This document shows, piece by piece, positions 33,032 to 44,495 of a stretch of DNA of 64,000 bases. The notes beneath the pieces were generated by a model. That model saw only the letters and a program-made list of their open reading frames with translations, ran no database searches and was not told the origin of the DNA. Where the stretch lies: assembly GCA_018907035.1 (NCBI GenBank), contig JACCIC010000292.1, positions 1-64,000 on the forward strand. Reading direction: 5' to 3'. Numbering within the stretch: position 1 is the stretch's first letter; the number at the start of each line of letters is the position of its first letter. Source of the DNA: Sycobia sp. Sy_11. Lineage: Eukaryota > Arthropoda > Insecta > Hymenoptera > Epichrysomallidae. Both the position numbers and the translations under genes were made by a program.

Positions 33032-33400
33032 CTTTTGGATCTCAGTGGCTTCCTTCCTTCTCTGGCTCTTCTTCTCCACTTGACTCTCTGTATCTTATGA
33101 TCGTACACCGATCGTGTAGCCCTTGAGTATCGCTGAGATACAAGGTTGATCAGCCTAATCACCGAGAAACTGGTGGACACCGGTCGAGAATTGGGCGCGA
33201 GGTAGAGGTGATGTTTCGATTGGAGCGCTCTCTCTTTTCAGCCTTGTTCTTCGGTAGCTAAGCGGGGAAGAAGGTCTTCTTCCCATTATTCACGGTGCTC
33301 GCGCAGTTTCGCGGCTCGTGTTCCACGCATCTTCGCTGTCGCGCCCGTGGGTTTTCACCATGAACCGGCAATTTGTCCGGTTATATATATATATATATAC
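33032..33400. other. flank of the copia insertion, unassigned
   Basis: Moderately GC-rich, with CT-rich parts. A 63-codon minus-strand frame has no motif. A (TA)n tract lies at 33384-33399. It is probably continuous with the 27.6-28.08 kb sequence before copia inserted. Confidence 0.35.
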
Positions 33401-33409
33401 ATTTTAAAT

Positions 33410-33740
33410 GCGACTTTTACAGAGAATATTGTATTTACGTCTACGGGCGATTGAATACGACATCCCAGTGCCTTAAGATTATTTCTACTGGGAGTTTCAG
33501 GTTTGGATGAGAGAATACGATGTACAGTTGTTTCCGAACGAGTTCTACGAGAAGTATTGTGTTTAATCGGTTAGAAACGATGCCTAGCTTCCTCGGGACA
33601 TCTTCTACGTATATTTTCATTATTGGACCGTATCATAGGATATTTCTAGGTAGAGTTACGTGTTAAATTTAGTTGGTAAGAAACGATGTACCCTATGTCA
33701 GCACTACTTTTACTGACAGTTTCTTGTGCTCTTTTAGAAA
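33410..33740 (+). repeat. second block of the ~60-bp minisatellite
   Basis: Five to six degenerate units with the same cores as at 10985-11745: TTCTACTGGGAGTTTC, TTCGGTT..GAGAGAATACGATG and AGTTGGTAAGAAACGATG. This indicates a decayed member of the Helitron-like family 22 kb away. No Helitron 3' end was found here. Confidence 0.8.
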
Positions 33741-33774
33741 CAGTGGGGCTATAAGAATTTTTTCGTCTAATTCT

Positions 33775-34350
33775 TTACAAAATTTTCCAAGCCATTGTTC
33801 GCTTTTTATCAATATGGGTGAATGATCGTGATTGGGTCCCTCTATCTACACCTTCAACATCACAAGTGTTAGTAAGGGGAGGTTTTGGGTTAGCTTTAAT
33901 ATCTTTCCTGTTTTCCTGGCTGCGGTATGGCGGAAGGTGGGGTATGGTATGGGGAAGTATTGTGGGCGGTACATTTGTCGTCAATTTATTAAAGGACAAT
34001 GTCGCTCCTAGCAGAAATACCATTAGGGGCAGGGCAGTATGCCTCAATGCGCTGATTACTTGTTGCCGTATTTGAGCCAGTGATGATTGAGTATCGGTGG
34101 TATCATCTATTGGGATAGGCTTTACCGTAGCCTGCGTCATTTGTACGCCCTGTTCTTCTTCTTTTTCACCTGACGTTCTCTGTTGCATTGTTTTTGTTCT
34201 CTTCTTGTACGACTGCACACCGCTGTCACTCTCCCTCTCCCAAGACCATGCTGCAGACGTCGGTCCATCTATGCATGTCGTGCAGGACCCGAACTTAGAG
34301 GTCTTCCATTTACATATCTGAGTGGCAACAACCTTATAAATGCAGACCAA
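33775..34350 (-). CDS. ORF downstream of gypsy C pol, possible env-like remnant
   Basis: A 191-codon frame. The N-terminal part is Cys-containing (CKWKTSKFGSCTTCIDG), the middle polar and Gln/Lys-rich, with one hydrophobic segment (ALPLMVFLLGATLSF) that could be a membrane anchor, then a Pro/Lys-rich tail. Gypsy elements of the errantivirus type carry an env gene in this position, but I see no diagnostic fusion-protein motif. It could be a chance ORF. Function is not assigned. Confidence 0.3.
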   Translation of the reverse strand: MVCIYKVVATQICKWKTSKFGSCTTCIDGPTSAAWSWERESDSGVQSYKKRTKTMQQRTSGEKEEEQGVQMTQATVKPIPIDDTTDTQSSLAQIRQQVISALRHTALPLMVFLLGATLSFNKLTTNVPPTILPHTIPHLPPYRSQENRKDIKANPKPPLTNTCDVEGVDRGTQSRSFTHIDKKRTMAWKIL

Positions 34351-34359
34351 TCTCCTCGA

Positions 34360-35090
34360 TAGAGACGAACTTCACCGCTTTCTGGACTCACCAATATAAT
34401 TGATTCTGGGCGGATAATTGTGTTCTCTTTCTTCGTCGGTATCTAAGGGATTCTGGGTCTGGGACGGTCGGGTAGGGGGCTAATGGACTTGACGTTCGGT
34501 CCTGATGTGTATGGTATGGCCTCCTGCGGGTTGCAGTGGGCTCTTAGTCCTCACCGGAAGGCTTCTAGCGGTACCGTTTCGTGCGAGGCCTTACTCTCTG
34601 AGGTGAAGCCAAGGACTTTTGTGTCCCCTAGGTTTTCGTAGAATCCTCTAAACGGATAGTAAATCACACCAGTCTCTTTGGCCTTCATATGACTTACACC
34701 CTTGATGAATCGGCACCTTCATTATTCGTGCTGTTTGTAGACTGTAGGATTAGTAGGACTATGGTGGGACTGTTTGGTGTGTTCTGATCGATAAGGAGCG
34801 ACTATGATTCATAACGAATGGCTCGAATGGCGAACTGCTCGTCAGACACCTCGTCAGTGGACGCTCCTTCTCGATTCCTAGATTCTGTGTCGAATCTGAG
34901 CTGAACGATATTATATCGCCCTCCATTTCTGCATCTCTCACCTCTTGTAGCATATCTACCAATTCCTTCATTTCTAGGTGGTGTATCATTACATTTTGGT
35001 GTACGTCCTTGAGCCAACTTTACATCCGTGGGGATAGGGACAACCCCAGGTTTGGGAACCTGGTCTGTAGAGTCTGTGCGGTGTACGCTG
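34360..35090 (-). other. decayed region between gypsy C pol and its downstream ORF
   Basis: A Pro/Arg-rich 112-codon frame (34802-35140) overlaps the pol C-terminus in another frame and may be its shifted tail or the start of a third ORF. The rest has stops in all frames. Confidence 0.35.
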
Positions 35091-36130
35091 CTACCTTTTC
35101 CAATTCCTATCGGCGTCGTGTTGCTGATCGCTAACGGCATCTACAGCAGAAAAATGTGGAGCGTTAGGGGAGTGGAATCTTTTCATATCAGATATATGAA
35201 CTTTAGTCCTTTTCCTATTGGCCACATCTCCTAATTCTAAAATTACAGGGGATATTTTCTGAACTATTGTGTATGGGGCTCTATGTTTTGGCACTAGTTT
35301 GGCCGAGAAGTGATCGGAGTCCGACGATAATACATGGTTTCTTCGGAATACCATGTCCATAATTCCATAGTTTTCGAGCCTGCTTTTCTTGTTCTATTGG
35401 TGCGTCTATTTATCATTAGCCTTACGTAGGGTTTTCCGTACTAGTTCATGAATTACTCGCGAGAATTTCATTCGGTCTAGCCTGTCTTATATTGCTAAAG
35501 ACCCTATGCTTATGGGTATCGCATGCAGGTTTTGGTAGGTCAGCATTTCGCGAGGGTTACGTCTAAAATTAAGGAACGCTGATCATACTTGTGTGCTTGC
35601 ATGCAGTGCCGTATTATAATAATTACAAATGCAAATTCTTGCAAGTGCAAGTGCTAGTCTTTATGATTGTTATGGACGAAGATCGATATCATGAATTTAA
35701 TGATCCTGTTCATACTTTCTACAGGATTAGCCTAAGCGCCGTATGGCGCTAAGAGCCATACTGGCCTGGATAATCTCTATATCTGTGAATTTTATTTTAC
35801 CAATTTTTTGGTGAATTCCGTGTCGGTAACTGTTAAACAAAATTTGGAACATCCCCATTTAAAAATTATTAGTACTTCTAGAGCTTTAACCCCTGCCTGT
35901 CCGGTGGCTTTAAGTAACAGCCGTATTTTTACGTATTTCGTGAAAAGATCGTCGATAACCAGCAAATATCTATGTTGACATTTGCTGGGGGGAAATGGCC
36001 CCATTATCCACGGGCATTCGATGATTCTTTTGTCTATTCATCTTTCAGGTACTCTATGAGACACCTTTGGATTTGACACTCGTAATAATTTTTCACATAT
36101 TGATATTTATACTCTTTCATACTGGACCTA
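35091..36130 (-). pseudogene. gypsy C integrase
   Basis: The core fragment at 35792-36004 reads MGPFPPSKCQHRYLLVIDDL, FTKYVKIRLLLKATG and VTDTEFTKKLV (second catalytic Asp region). The C-terminal domain at 35091-35360 reads DSDHFSAKLVPKHRAPYTIV followed by VILELGDVANRKRTKVHISD, typical of gypsy integrase C-termini. The stretch between them is out of frame. Confidence 0.75.
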
Positions 36131-36399
36131 TAATAGTTTTTACTGGTTTTGTGGAGAGTTTTTGGACTTCGAAGTGCCCGGATGTTTGTGCATGATTCTT
36201 TCTTTATCTTTCGACCGGACTACTAATTTCCAGTCTTACGTGTTAGGTTCTAGCGTTTCTGTTTTTGGTTTGGGGCGGTGTTTATATAACACACAGTTTA
36301 CTGTTTTACAATCTGCGAATGTCTCAGGTTGTTTACTCAATTGTCAAGTCAATTATGAGTTTGCTGGTGTACCATGTGTATCCCTCAGTGTGACTCAGA

Positions 36400-37080
36400 C
36401 TCAATTGTCAGTTTGCTGATGTACCATATGTATTTGTCTACGGACGTGAGGAAAGCGGTATGTGACACTTTGTCTGTGGATGATCGGCATAACGCCTCCG
36501 GTAACTTCTGAAGCGTAACTTTCTTGTGTACGATGTTTATAATATAGCCGTGTAAAGCCGTAGCCCATCTTGCCAGTTGTCCGTTTTATGTTGCTGTTTT
36601 TTATGATCATGCAGGCTTCATCTTACAAGTAACGGTGGAACTTTCCTACAATGGATAGAACCGCTAAACATTCCTTTTCTCTGACAGTATAATTAATTTC
36701 AGGTGCCGTTAGCGTTTCTTCTCCCTGTATTATTTGGTTCAGCAGAGCTGCTAGAGCGTAGCTACTGGTATCTATTTATAACATGTAGGGACTGTTTGAT
36801 ATAGGCCTCGCTCATACTGGTGCTTACATTAGCAAAAACTTTAGCCTATCAAAAGTGTCCTGCTGTTTATTTTTCTATCCCCTCGACATTTTTTCCTTTA
36901 ATAGTTTCGTCAGTAGTTCATGCGTGTGTTCCTCGAACGAGATTGTGGCAATGATAACATCGTCTATGTTCGCGAAAATTAAAGGCTCTAATTTCGGACC
37001 AAATATGATGTTCATGCCGCGTTGGAAGCTTGAGGGGCATTGGTGAGTTCATAGGGTATTCGCGTATATTGGTATAACCC
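36400..37080 (-). pseudogene. gypsy C RT palm and RNase H
   Basis: RT motif B is recognisable (RIPYELTNAPQ), followed by FGPKLEPLIFANIDDVIIA, where the catalytic YxDD is NIDD. Then come a thumb segment, the RNase H entry (QQDTFDRLKFLL) and IDTSSYALAALLNQ with NYTVREKECLAVL. Frame changes and stops occur between them. Sequence upstream of motif B is gone. Confidence 0.75.
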
Positions 37081-37084
37081 TTTC

Positions 37085-37312
37085 TAGGGTACCTGATCTG
37101 TACAGTAATCGTTAGATTAGTACAGATCAGAGTTTTGATTTATAAATCCTACGTCCATTTCTTATTGAAAGCATCTTTTTGGACATTGCTTGTATATTTG
37201 AGGTATACAGATATATACGTACGTACATCAGCTAATCTAAAAGTTTGAATTTGTTTACTTTCGTACTCGCTCTGTTTCCAGAAATTTTCTACGATAAATT
37301 AATTCTTGCTGT

Positions 37313-37382
<70 letters not shown>

Positions 37383-38100
37383 CTACAGATACTGATTGCA
37401 GCTAATATACCACAAATGTGCGCGACAAGTTGACCAATTGCGAATAAATAGAGCAGAGGAACAAGCGTCACAGGAAAGTAAAGAAGGAAGAGTTTTACGT
37501 AGATAAATACAAGAAAATGCTTTAGACTATATAAATGAAAGCGGTTTGTTAAATGGACCTGGTATTGACGATTCTATATGAACCTGAAAGAATTATAAAG
37601 TTCTATTGTGAATTTTTTAGTTTACAAATCTTTTAAGCCGTTTCCTGAAAACCGCAATTTTTGAAGTCGGCGTACCTGTCACACAAAATCTACTGAACCG
37701 ATCGGTTTGAAATTTTATACAGTACATTTTTACATCATTCATCATGTAACACCATCAAGTTTTTTGGTTATTTTTATTAATTCTTAATTTTACGGTAACA
37801 AATAACCCGCTTTTTTATAGAAAAAATCGACTTTTTAGCTCTTTACGGCCACCAAAAATTCTAAATTTAAAAAAAAAATTCATTATCTGAGGAAACATCT
37901 CCTTTGAAGTATGCAGTTTGGTTTTGCGATTCCGATGATTCTGTGGTGCGTGTACAAATAATCGTGTACACCACAAAACAACTTGTTCTCGAGGAGCCTC
38001 CTGAGATTCACTGTCATTCCCTTAATTTTCAATTAAAATTTAGAAAAATATTGTTCAAATGATACATTATTATATACAAATTGACTGGGTAAGCCGATTG
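37085..38100. other. non-gypsy stretch separating gypsy C pol from gag
   Basis: At the left border is a perfect 11-bp inverted repeat, CTGATCTGTAC (37093-37103) / GTACAGATCAG (37120-37130). A (TA)n tract lies at 37316-37378. The rest, including TTTTGAAGTCGGCGTACCTGTCACACAAAATC, is AT-rich without a frame. This could be an insertion that replaced protease and the first half of RT. Confidence 0.5.
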
Positions 38101-38105
38101 TATAT

Positions 38106-38900
38106 GTGTCGCGAGAAAAAATTCTTAAAAATATGCCTATTTTATACCGAATTAACCTCCCCCCCTTAACAAAAGCCGCATTCCTATTAGATAGGATCCG
38201 ATCGATTCATTTGGTCGTGTCGCGAATAATTAATGGGGGAAACTCGCGTCTGAATTCTGATATCTTCCATAGTTTTTCTTTCTTTATATATATATGCCTG
38301 ATTCATATAAGTGCTGCCCTGCTTAAGACGCCCAGTATTAGCTTCAGAATTTCCATAACAGAGAGATTCAGACTGTCTGACGTCTCTTCGAAACGCTCGA
38401 TAAACTCGTCTACGTTCTCACTGAGTACTCCCGAAAACCGAACATTCCATTCACGCAGGCGTTAATCGGCTGTGGTCTCCCTGATGTAGGTGCTGTCAGG
38501 CCCATGGCAGTCGCATGGGTTGTTGGCGTACTGGATAAAGGAGGCGCGTATTGTGCGCTTTTCTCGGCACGATTCACTGGCGCTGTTCCAGATGTTCCCT
38601 TCGGGTACGAGTGCTTATCAAGCTTGTTTATTGTTGCATTGTTGCAACTAATATGCTGTAATTTAGTCAGGGGTTAGGCGTGTTCCCTGTCTCTATTCTC
38701 GCGACGCATATAGGTCCTTCATTATTTCCGATGATGCCTGTGCTATGTGCCGGCGGGGTTTGCCATTACACCTGATTTCCTGTCTATGTTGGGAAACTAT
38801 AGGTGTTCGGCCATGTAGGGAGTTTAGTGGGTACGCTTTGATTTCTCTCCATTTGTGTTCCTTCCAGCTTTGGGATGCTGCTACCCGGTAGGGTTTAGCG
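38106..38900 (-). pseudogene. gypsy C gag fragment
   Basis: Minus-strand translation near 38465-38310 gives LREWNVRFSGVLSENVDEF then IERFEETSDSLNLSVMEILK, a capsid N-terminal pattern of gypsy Gag. Upstream, one frame over, is a Thr/Pro/Ala-rich linker (PPLSSTPTTHATAMG). Beyond 38.7 kb homology fades. Confidence 0.6.
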
Positions 38901-40441
38901 GATAGTTCCTGTATTCATGCTCTCGAGCTCCGTCGAGTATAGTACTTCTGAAATATCGGACTTTTTTATGTGGCTCTATCCGGTATGTTGGCTTCGTCAA
39001 CTATATTTCATGCGGTTGCCTCCGTGCCGAAAAGTCGGCATACCTCGAAGCATATCATTAGGTTACGAAAGATATCAATTAATTCATCTATTTTTATTTG
39101 GACTTTTATTGTTTCTTCTATTAATTCATCCCTGTTGATTTCCGTGAAAAGGCTGTTCAACCATTCTTCCTTATCCGATGGCATTGCTCATATTTGGTAG
39201 GTGGGCCATTATTGAACAAAATGTGAAGAACCGAAGAGAATTATGGTCGGTATATTAAGCACACTGCGTGCTGTGGTGGTTTCGATGCGTATAGTTCTTA
39301 AAAGATGATGCTTTCCAATAGTTGAAATAAGTTCAGAGTATTTTCGAGTCTAGCGACTGGGTTTGTTTTATTAAAAATTTGTTTAAGTTATTTCATTTAT
39401 TTATTGTTATCTACCGCCTTTAATTGCCGTATTAGTTTTCTTTATCCATAGAATGTAGAGATTATTGAATTTAATTAAATTGTTTATAATTGATAATTTT
39501 GTTTATAATTTGTTATTTTATTTATGTTAATGATTCATGTGAGTATATGTTACTTAGAACTGTTTATTTGCTTTACCTTATTTGTCTATAATAATGCTTT
39601 ATCACATTTTTAAAGTTGTTTAAATTACTGGAGTTACTTATAACAGTTTTCACTTCAATTTATCCAACAATGTTAATAAGCATATAAGAAAATTTTATTT
39701 GTTACCCATTATTGAATATCTATTTCCAATAATTGATATGTTGTTTGTTTATTATTATTTTGTTTGTTGTAAATTTATTTATTATTATAATATTTTGATT
39801 GTTAATTTAGTTGATTTTCTTAACATTATTAACTATTCATATCAATTGAATGATTATTACGATTTCTCATTACTAGCAACTCAGTTGTTTTCGATAACAT
39901 ACTTATTATTGTTATCATCACGTATCCTTCATTTTTTGTCATTTTTTGAGAAAACCAAAATGCCATCTTATTATTTGAACACACCTCGTAAAAGGGTGAG
40001 TTTTTCGCCTCAAAAGTAGCACTCTAGATGATCCGGCTGAAAGAAGCACCGTAGAGCTATCCTGACTCCAGAGCTCTAGTAATCCTGACTCCATCCAAAA
40101 ATTCTGAATCTTAGAATTGCAATCCTGCTTGCCCAGTTCTACGATAAAGACCAGCGGCCTTACTATTTCCCAAAGTGATTTGATCCTGAGTACGCGGCGT
40201 TTCGTTAAGGTGCAGCGGTCCATCTCCTAGCTTCGAACGAAGTCGTAATCCTGAGGGTACGGGCCCTGTTGTGTTTGAGTGCTTGCGAAAAGAAACAGTT
40301 GCGACCATGAACCGAGGCGGTTTGAGCCGGAACCACCAAGTAACAATCACCGAGTAACGATCAGATGCCTCGTTAGAGACCAAGAGGCTTCGTTAGTTTT
40401 CTACACTCTCTCCAGCGTCAGTAAAAATAGATATATATAGT

Positions 40442-40481
<40 letters not shown>

Positions 40482-40660
40482 CGTGAAATTAGTATTAGTA
40501 TTAGGCTCGGTCTCTAGAGCGAAAGACTAGTAACTTGGTGATCCGTAGTATAAGTTGTAAATACCGTTTAAAAAGAAGCCTGCGAAATATAATTTAATAA
40601 GGTATAGTATAGTTTTAAAATAAGAAATCTTACTTGTTTTATAAGAGATCGAAGGAATCA
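38900..40660. other. unassigned stretch
   Basis: AT-rich at 39360-39960. The short plus frame ending near 40019 (TPRKRVSFSPQK) and minus frames at 39940-40380 have no assignable domain. A (TA)n tract lies at 40440-40480. Near 40505-40545 a truncated SINE-like head (CTCTAGAGCGAAAGACTAGTAACTTGGTGATCCG) matches the SINE at 46342. Confidence 0.4.
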
Positions 40661-40675
40661 AAAGTGTGTCCTATA

Positions 40676-41943
40676 TTAGGAGGTGAACTTAGTTTCCGAC
40701 CTTTTTTAACGGAGAAAGGAGAGTAATGATGGAATATGGATCCACGTTAGCTCAATCAAAACATTTTCCGTCATTTTCTACTACTTTTTTCCATCTTTCT
40801 GATAATATGGCAATACCGTGGTGGAAGAAAAATGGAGGTTACGAGGCGATTCAATCATTCAGAAATTCTCGCACATCTTGGACATGTCGGAAGTGTGTAT
40901 CAACGAGGTCGAGCTGCAGCGATCTGAATAGATGGTAATCAGAAGTCTCTATGTCTGTCCAGTACGCTGGGTGTGGCAACACTTACTATTGGAGCTACAA
41001 CAGAGCGTTTTCGCCGGCTTTTGCAACATGTGGCCAAGCGTCGTCATGCACGAGAATGACTTTCCGCCTATTGCTCGCGATCGCTGATCTAAGTTCGATC
41101 AATTTATGTTGCAAAAGTATAGTTCAGTTGGCGTTTTTATACCCCGACAGTGACGGTTTCATTCGTTTTTATCAGTTCGTAGTACAACACATCCTCTTGG
41201 TCACACCAAATGCACAACAACAGCTTTGGGCTATAGATGTTCTGTTTTAGTGTCGATATGTACGATTGGCCTGGGTCCATTCTTAACTTTTGCACTTACA
41301 ATTGTCATAGTAGATCCACTTTTCATCACCAGTCAAAATACGCCACAGAAAACTCTTCTTTACGGCCTAGCAAGCAAAGACCGTGTGGTGTTGTATAGAT
41401 TTATTATGGCACTTGCGGTAAAATCGTGTGGCATCCGTTTTCCTTCTTTATGAATCTTTCCCATCGCATGTAAACATGTACGAACTACTCTGTAACTGGC
41501 TCCTAACATATTCGCAAGTTCTTTTTGCGTTTGAGCTAAGTTTTCACCCAATAATGCTTGCAATTCACTATCTCCAAACTTTTTTGCTTGTCTAGAAGAA
41601 TCTTTATCATTAGCACTAGTATCTCCACTTCCAAACCGCTGAAACCACTCTTTACATGTTGTAAGCGATGGGGCTTTTTCGCTATAACATTTTTGAAGCA
41701 ATCAATAAGTTTCAACTACACTTTTTTTTAAATCAAAATCGTACAAAAAGACATGTCAAAAGAACTATTTATTGCGATTCATTTTTCACTCATCAAAAGT
41801 ATAAGTTTACACAAGTAAGGGCGGCTGTTAACTGATTGGTATATGCCAAAACTAAAAAAGTACTAGATCCCACACATCTGAATTTTTGTACTATTTACAT
41901 CGCTATCTAAATGTGAAGGTCAGAAACTAGGCACGCCTCCTAA
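40676..41943 (-). mobile_element. mariner-family transposon B (1268 bp, defective)
   Basis: Bounded by TA on both sides (40674-40675 and 41944-41945), with terminal inverted repeats starting TTAGGAGG and sharing AGTTTC-GACCTT on both arms. The minus strand encodes a broken mariner transposase. A 3'-half relative lies at 52296-52934. Confidence 0.85.
40726..41701 (-). pseudogene. mariner B transposase
   Basis: The N-terminal DNA-binding half is readable at 41701-41360 (KEWFQRFGSGDTSANDKDSS, LAQTQKELANMLGASYRVV). Beyond 41360 the catalytic half survives only as fragments in changing frames (for example MKSGSTMTIV near 41300). No complete catalytic aspartate set is found. Confidence 0.75.
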
Positions 41944-41978
41944 TAATAATTTCTTGCATAAATTTTAATATAATATCA

Positions 41979-43258
41979 GGTATGTGAATAAGTCTTTCCC
42001 GTTTTTTTTCAAATTTTGAGCCTTTATTGTGAAAAAATGGTTACAAATGAATTATTGAAAGTATTGGCCATCGCTAGCTAGAACTTTTTCCCATCTTTCT
42101 GGCAACATACGAATCCCGTTGCGAAAAAATTCGACCGGTTTGGCTTCTATCCAGTCATCCACCCATTTTTTGGCTTCCTCGTAGGAATGGAAGTGCTGGT
42201 CAGCCAGGCCATGCGTCATCGATCTGAAGAGATGGTAATCAGACGGAGCAACGTCTGGACTATACGGCGGGTGGGGTAGGACTTCCCATTTGAGCGTTTC
42301 TAAGTATGTTTTCACCGGCGGTGCAACATGTGGGCGAGCATTGTCATGTTGCAAAATAACTTTGTCGTGCCTGTCGGAGTATTGTGGCCGTTTTTCTCGC
42401 AGTGCGCGGCTCAAACGCATCAATTGTCGTCGATAGACCTCGCCTGTGATCCTTTCATTCGGTTTCAGAAGCTCATAGTAAACCACACCTAGCTGGTCCC
42501 ACCATATACAGAGCATGAGCTTGGCGCCATGAATATTTGGCTTGGCCGTCGATGATGATGCATGGCCGGGTAGTCCCCATGATTTTCTTCGCTTCGGATT
42601 ATCGTAACGTATCCACTTTTCATCGCCAGTCACGATACGATGCAGAAAACCCTTTCTTTTATGTCGCTGAAGCAGCTGTTCGCAAGTGAAAAAACGCCGT
42701 TCGACGTCTCTCAGCTTCAGTTCGTACGGCACCCAATTTCCTTGCTTTTGGATCATTCCCATGGCTTTCAAACGCTTGGAAATGGTTGTTCGGTCAACTC
42801 CCAATGCTTCAGCAAGTTCTTCTTGCGTTTGACAAGAATCTTCATCAAGCAAAGTCGCCAATTCTCGATCTTCAAAGATTTGCGGCCGCCCGGAACGCTC
42901 CTTGTCTTCCACGTCGAAATCACCGCTTTTGAAGCGTCGAAACCATCAGCGAACACTTGAATCATCGACACAACCTTCTCCATAAGCCTCCTGAAGCAAT
43001 CGATGCGTCTCGGCAGCAGACTTCTTCAAATTGAACCAATAAAGTGAAACTTCCCCCAAATGACATCGACTCGGCTCAAATTTCGACATTTTCACGATAT
43101 CAAAAATTTATGATGCGAAAAAATTTTAACTAATGTGTTAGTATGGAATTGTTGACATATGAATAAGCTTTGATTATGACATATGTAACCATTGAATACT
43201 CGCACAGTATTGGTGGCGCCATCTCTTACAAAAAACGAGAAAGACTTATTCACACTCC
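41979..43258 (-). mobile_element. mariner transposon A, mauritiana-type (1280 bp)
   Basis: Terminal inverted repeats of about 30 bp (41979-42008 and 43229-43258; GGTATGTGAATAAGTC against GGAGTGTGAATAAGTC, then TTTC(C/T)CGTTTTTT) match at all but a few positions. TA follows on the right; the left dinucleotide is CA, probably a mutated TA. The transposase covers 43089-42052. Length and organisation are standard for mariner. Confidence 0.93.
42052..43089 (-). pseudogene. mariner A transposase, full length with one nonsense codon
   Basis: From the ATG at 43089 the frame spans 345 codons to 42052, the usual mariner length. The only interruption is TGA at codon 48 (42946-42948), in the N-terminal helix-turn-helix region just before WFRRFKSGDF. 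The catalytic DD34D triad is complete: GDEKW, HDNARPH and APSDYHLF, with 34 residues between the last two acids. WVPYEL and YSPDVAPSD linkers are present. Catalyses cut-and-paste at TA. Resemblance to the mauritiana subfamily is by motif, from memory. Confidence 0.93.
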
Positions 43259-43259
43259 T

Positions 43260-44480
43260 AATATATTTTTTTATATACTGTAAACCCAGTTTTATCATTA
43301 CACTTACCGTGTATAGCGGCTTACTCACGTAGCCGTATCTGCCTGTATGTGTGTGTGTGCAATTAACTGCGCACACATGCTAGCTCTGGCTGAAACAGGG
43401 AACAGGGAAATACGGAGAGAATAACTTGGGAGAAATAACAATATTAACAATATATTTGTAAACAATACTAAAGCGCGTTACATTCTAAGACGGTAGCTCG
43501 CGGGCTACTCACACCTTGCAGATTCAGCGATGCGTGAGGAAGCTATGATACAATACGGGAAGATACAGACTTAGACGGGAACACTAGAACGATACGGAAC
43601 GGGCACGCAGGGGGAAAAATTATGACGGGAACGGTTATTTACGTGAATCACAGACTTCGCATATTTTATAACAATGCACGCGACGGCGGGCGAAGGCAAC
43701 CTGAATAGCGACACGCAATAACAATATTAATAAGGCAAAACTACTTGCCGCAAAGAAGCTGCAGCTGTCTCTTTCGCCCTTCCTCTCTCCCTCTCGCATT
43801 AGAACGTGGTGCTCTGCGGTACTACTCTCTCCGTGACGGAACACGCAGGAATGAGAAAGAGCGCTCCTATGCTCTTCGTTGCTCTGTTTTCCTTTCGACT
43901 TCCGCGCACTGTGGCGGTTCGCGAACGTAGTAATTCCAATCGTGTGCGAGTAGTGGTTTTAAAGTCGCGCAAATACACGACTGCGAAAACGGTCGCCACA
44001 ATACATATAACTGAGTACCATAATTTTTTTCCCGATTTTGCCGAAAACTCTTTTCTTTCAAACTTACCCCGGCGCTAGTGCGTAAACTAACCCGAGGAGA
44101 AAAAGGAAACGTTAGACCTATAACACGTGGGCCCGTTCACCCGATACCTCACCTTTCTTCTTTTTTATTTTTGATTTTTCAAAAAAAAAAAAAAAAATAG
44201 GCTCGAGCTAAAGGGAACGAGAACAATATACTTTTTCCTCTGCCTGTCTGCTAGGGCCCTTTTCCTATACAGTAGCCACCCTCGCGTTAGTATCCACATG
44301 CATGTACGTGTTTACGTGTGTACCTGTGTGTGCGTGCGTGTGCGTGTGCGCGCGCGTGTGTGTGTGTGTGTGTGTGTGTATGGAAGCCTCATGTTATGGA
44401 AGGCAACTTGAAGCCTTGTATATCAACGACATACTCCATGTTGACTGACAGCTTTTGAGAAAAAATTTTAAATTTTACTT
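43260..44480. other. unassigned, with (TG)n tract
   Basis: GC-richer 43380-44160 holds short frames on both strands that shadow one another, with no domains. It resembles LTR or promoter DNA but has no partner copy in the window. An A15 run lies near 44181-44196 and a (TG/CG)n tract at 44315-44380. Confidence 0.4.
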
Positions 44481-44495
44481 ATATATTATCTTATT

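Larger units (their letters stand above)
33775..38900 (-). mobile_element. Ty3/gypsy LTR retrotransposon relic C
   Basis: Minus-strand order: gag (about 38.9-38.1 kb), a ~1-kb foreign or missing stretch, RT, RNase H, integrase core, integrase C-terminus, then an ORF beyond pol. No LTRs were identified. Stops and shifts are frequent. It is not the same copy or subfamily as A or B, judged from the divergent pol. Confidence 0.75.

Noticed and set aside
43635..44078. Overlapping ORFs on both strands at 43.6-44.1 kb
   Set aside because: Mutually overlapping in several frames with no domain; explained by higher GC content.
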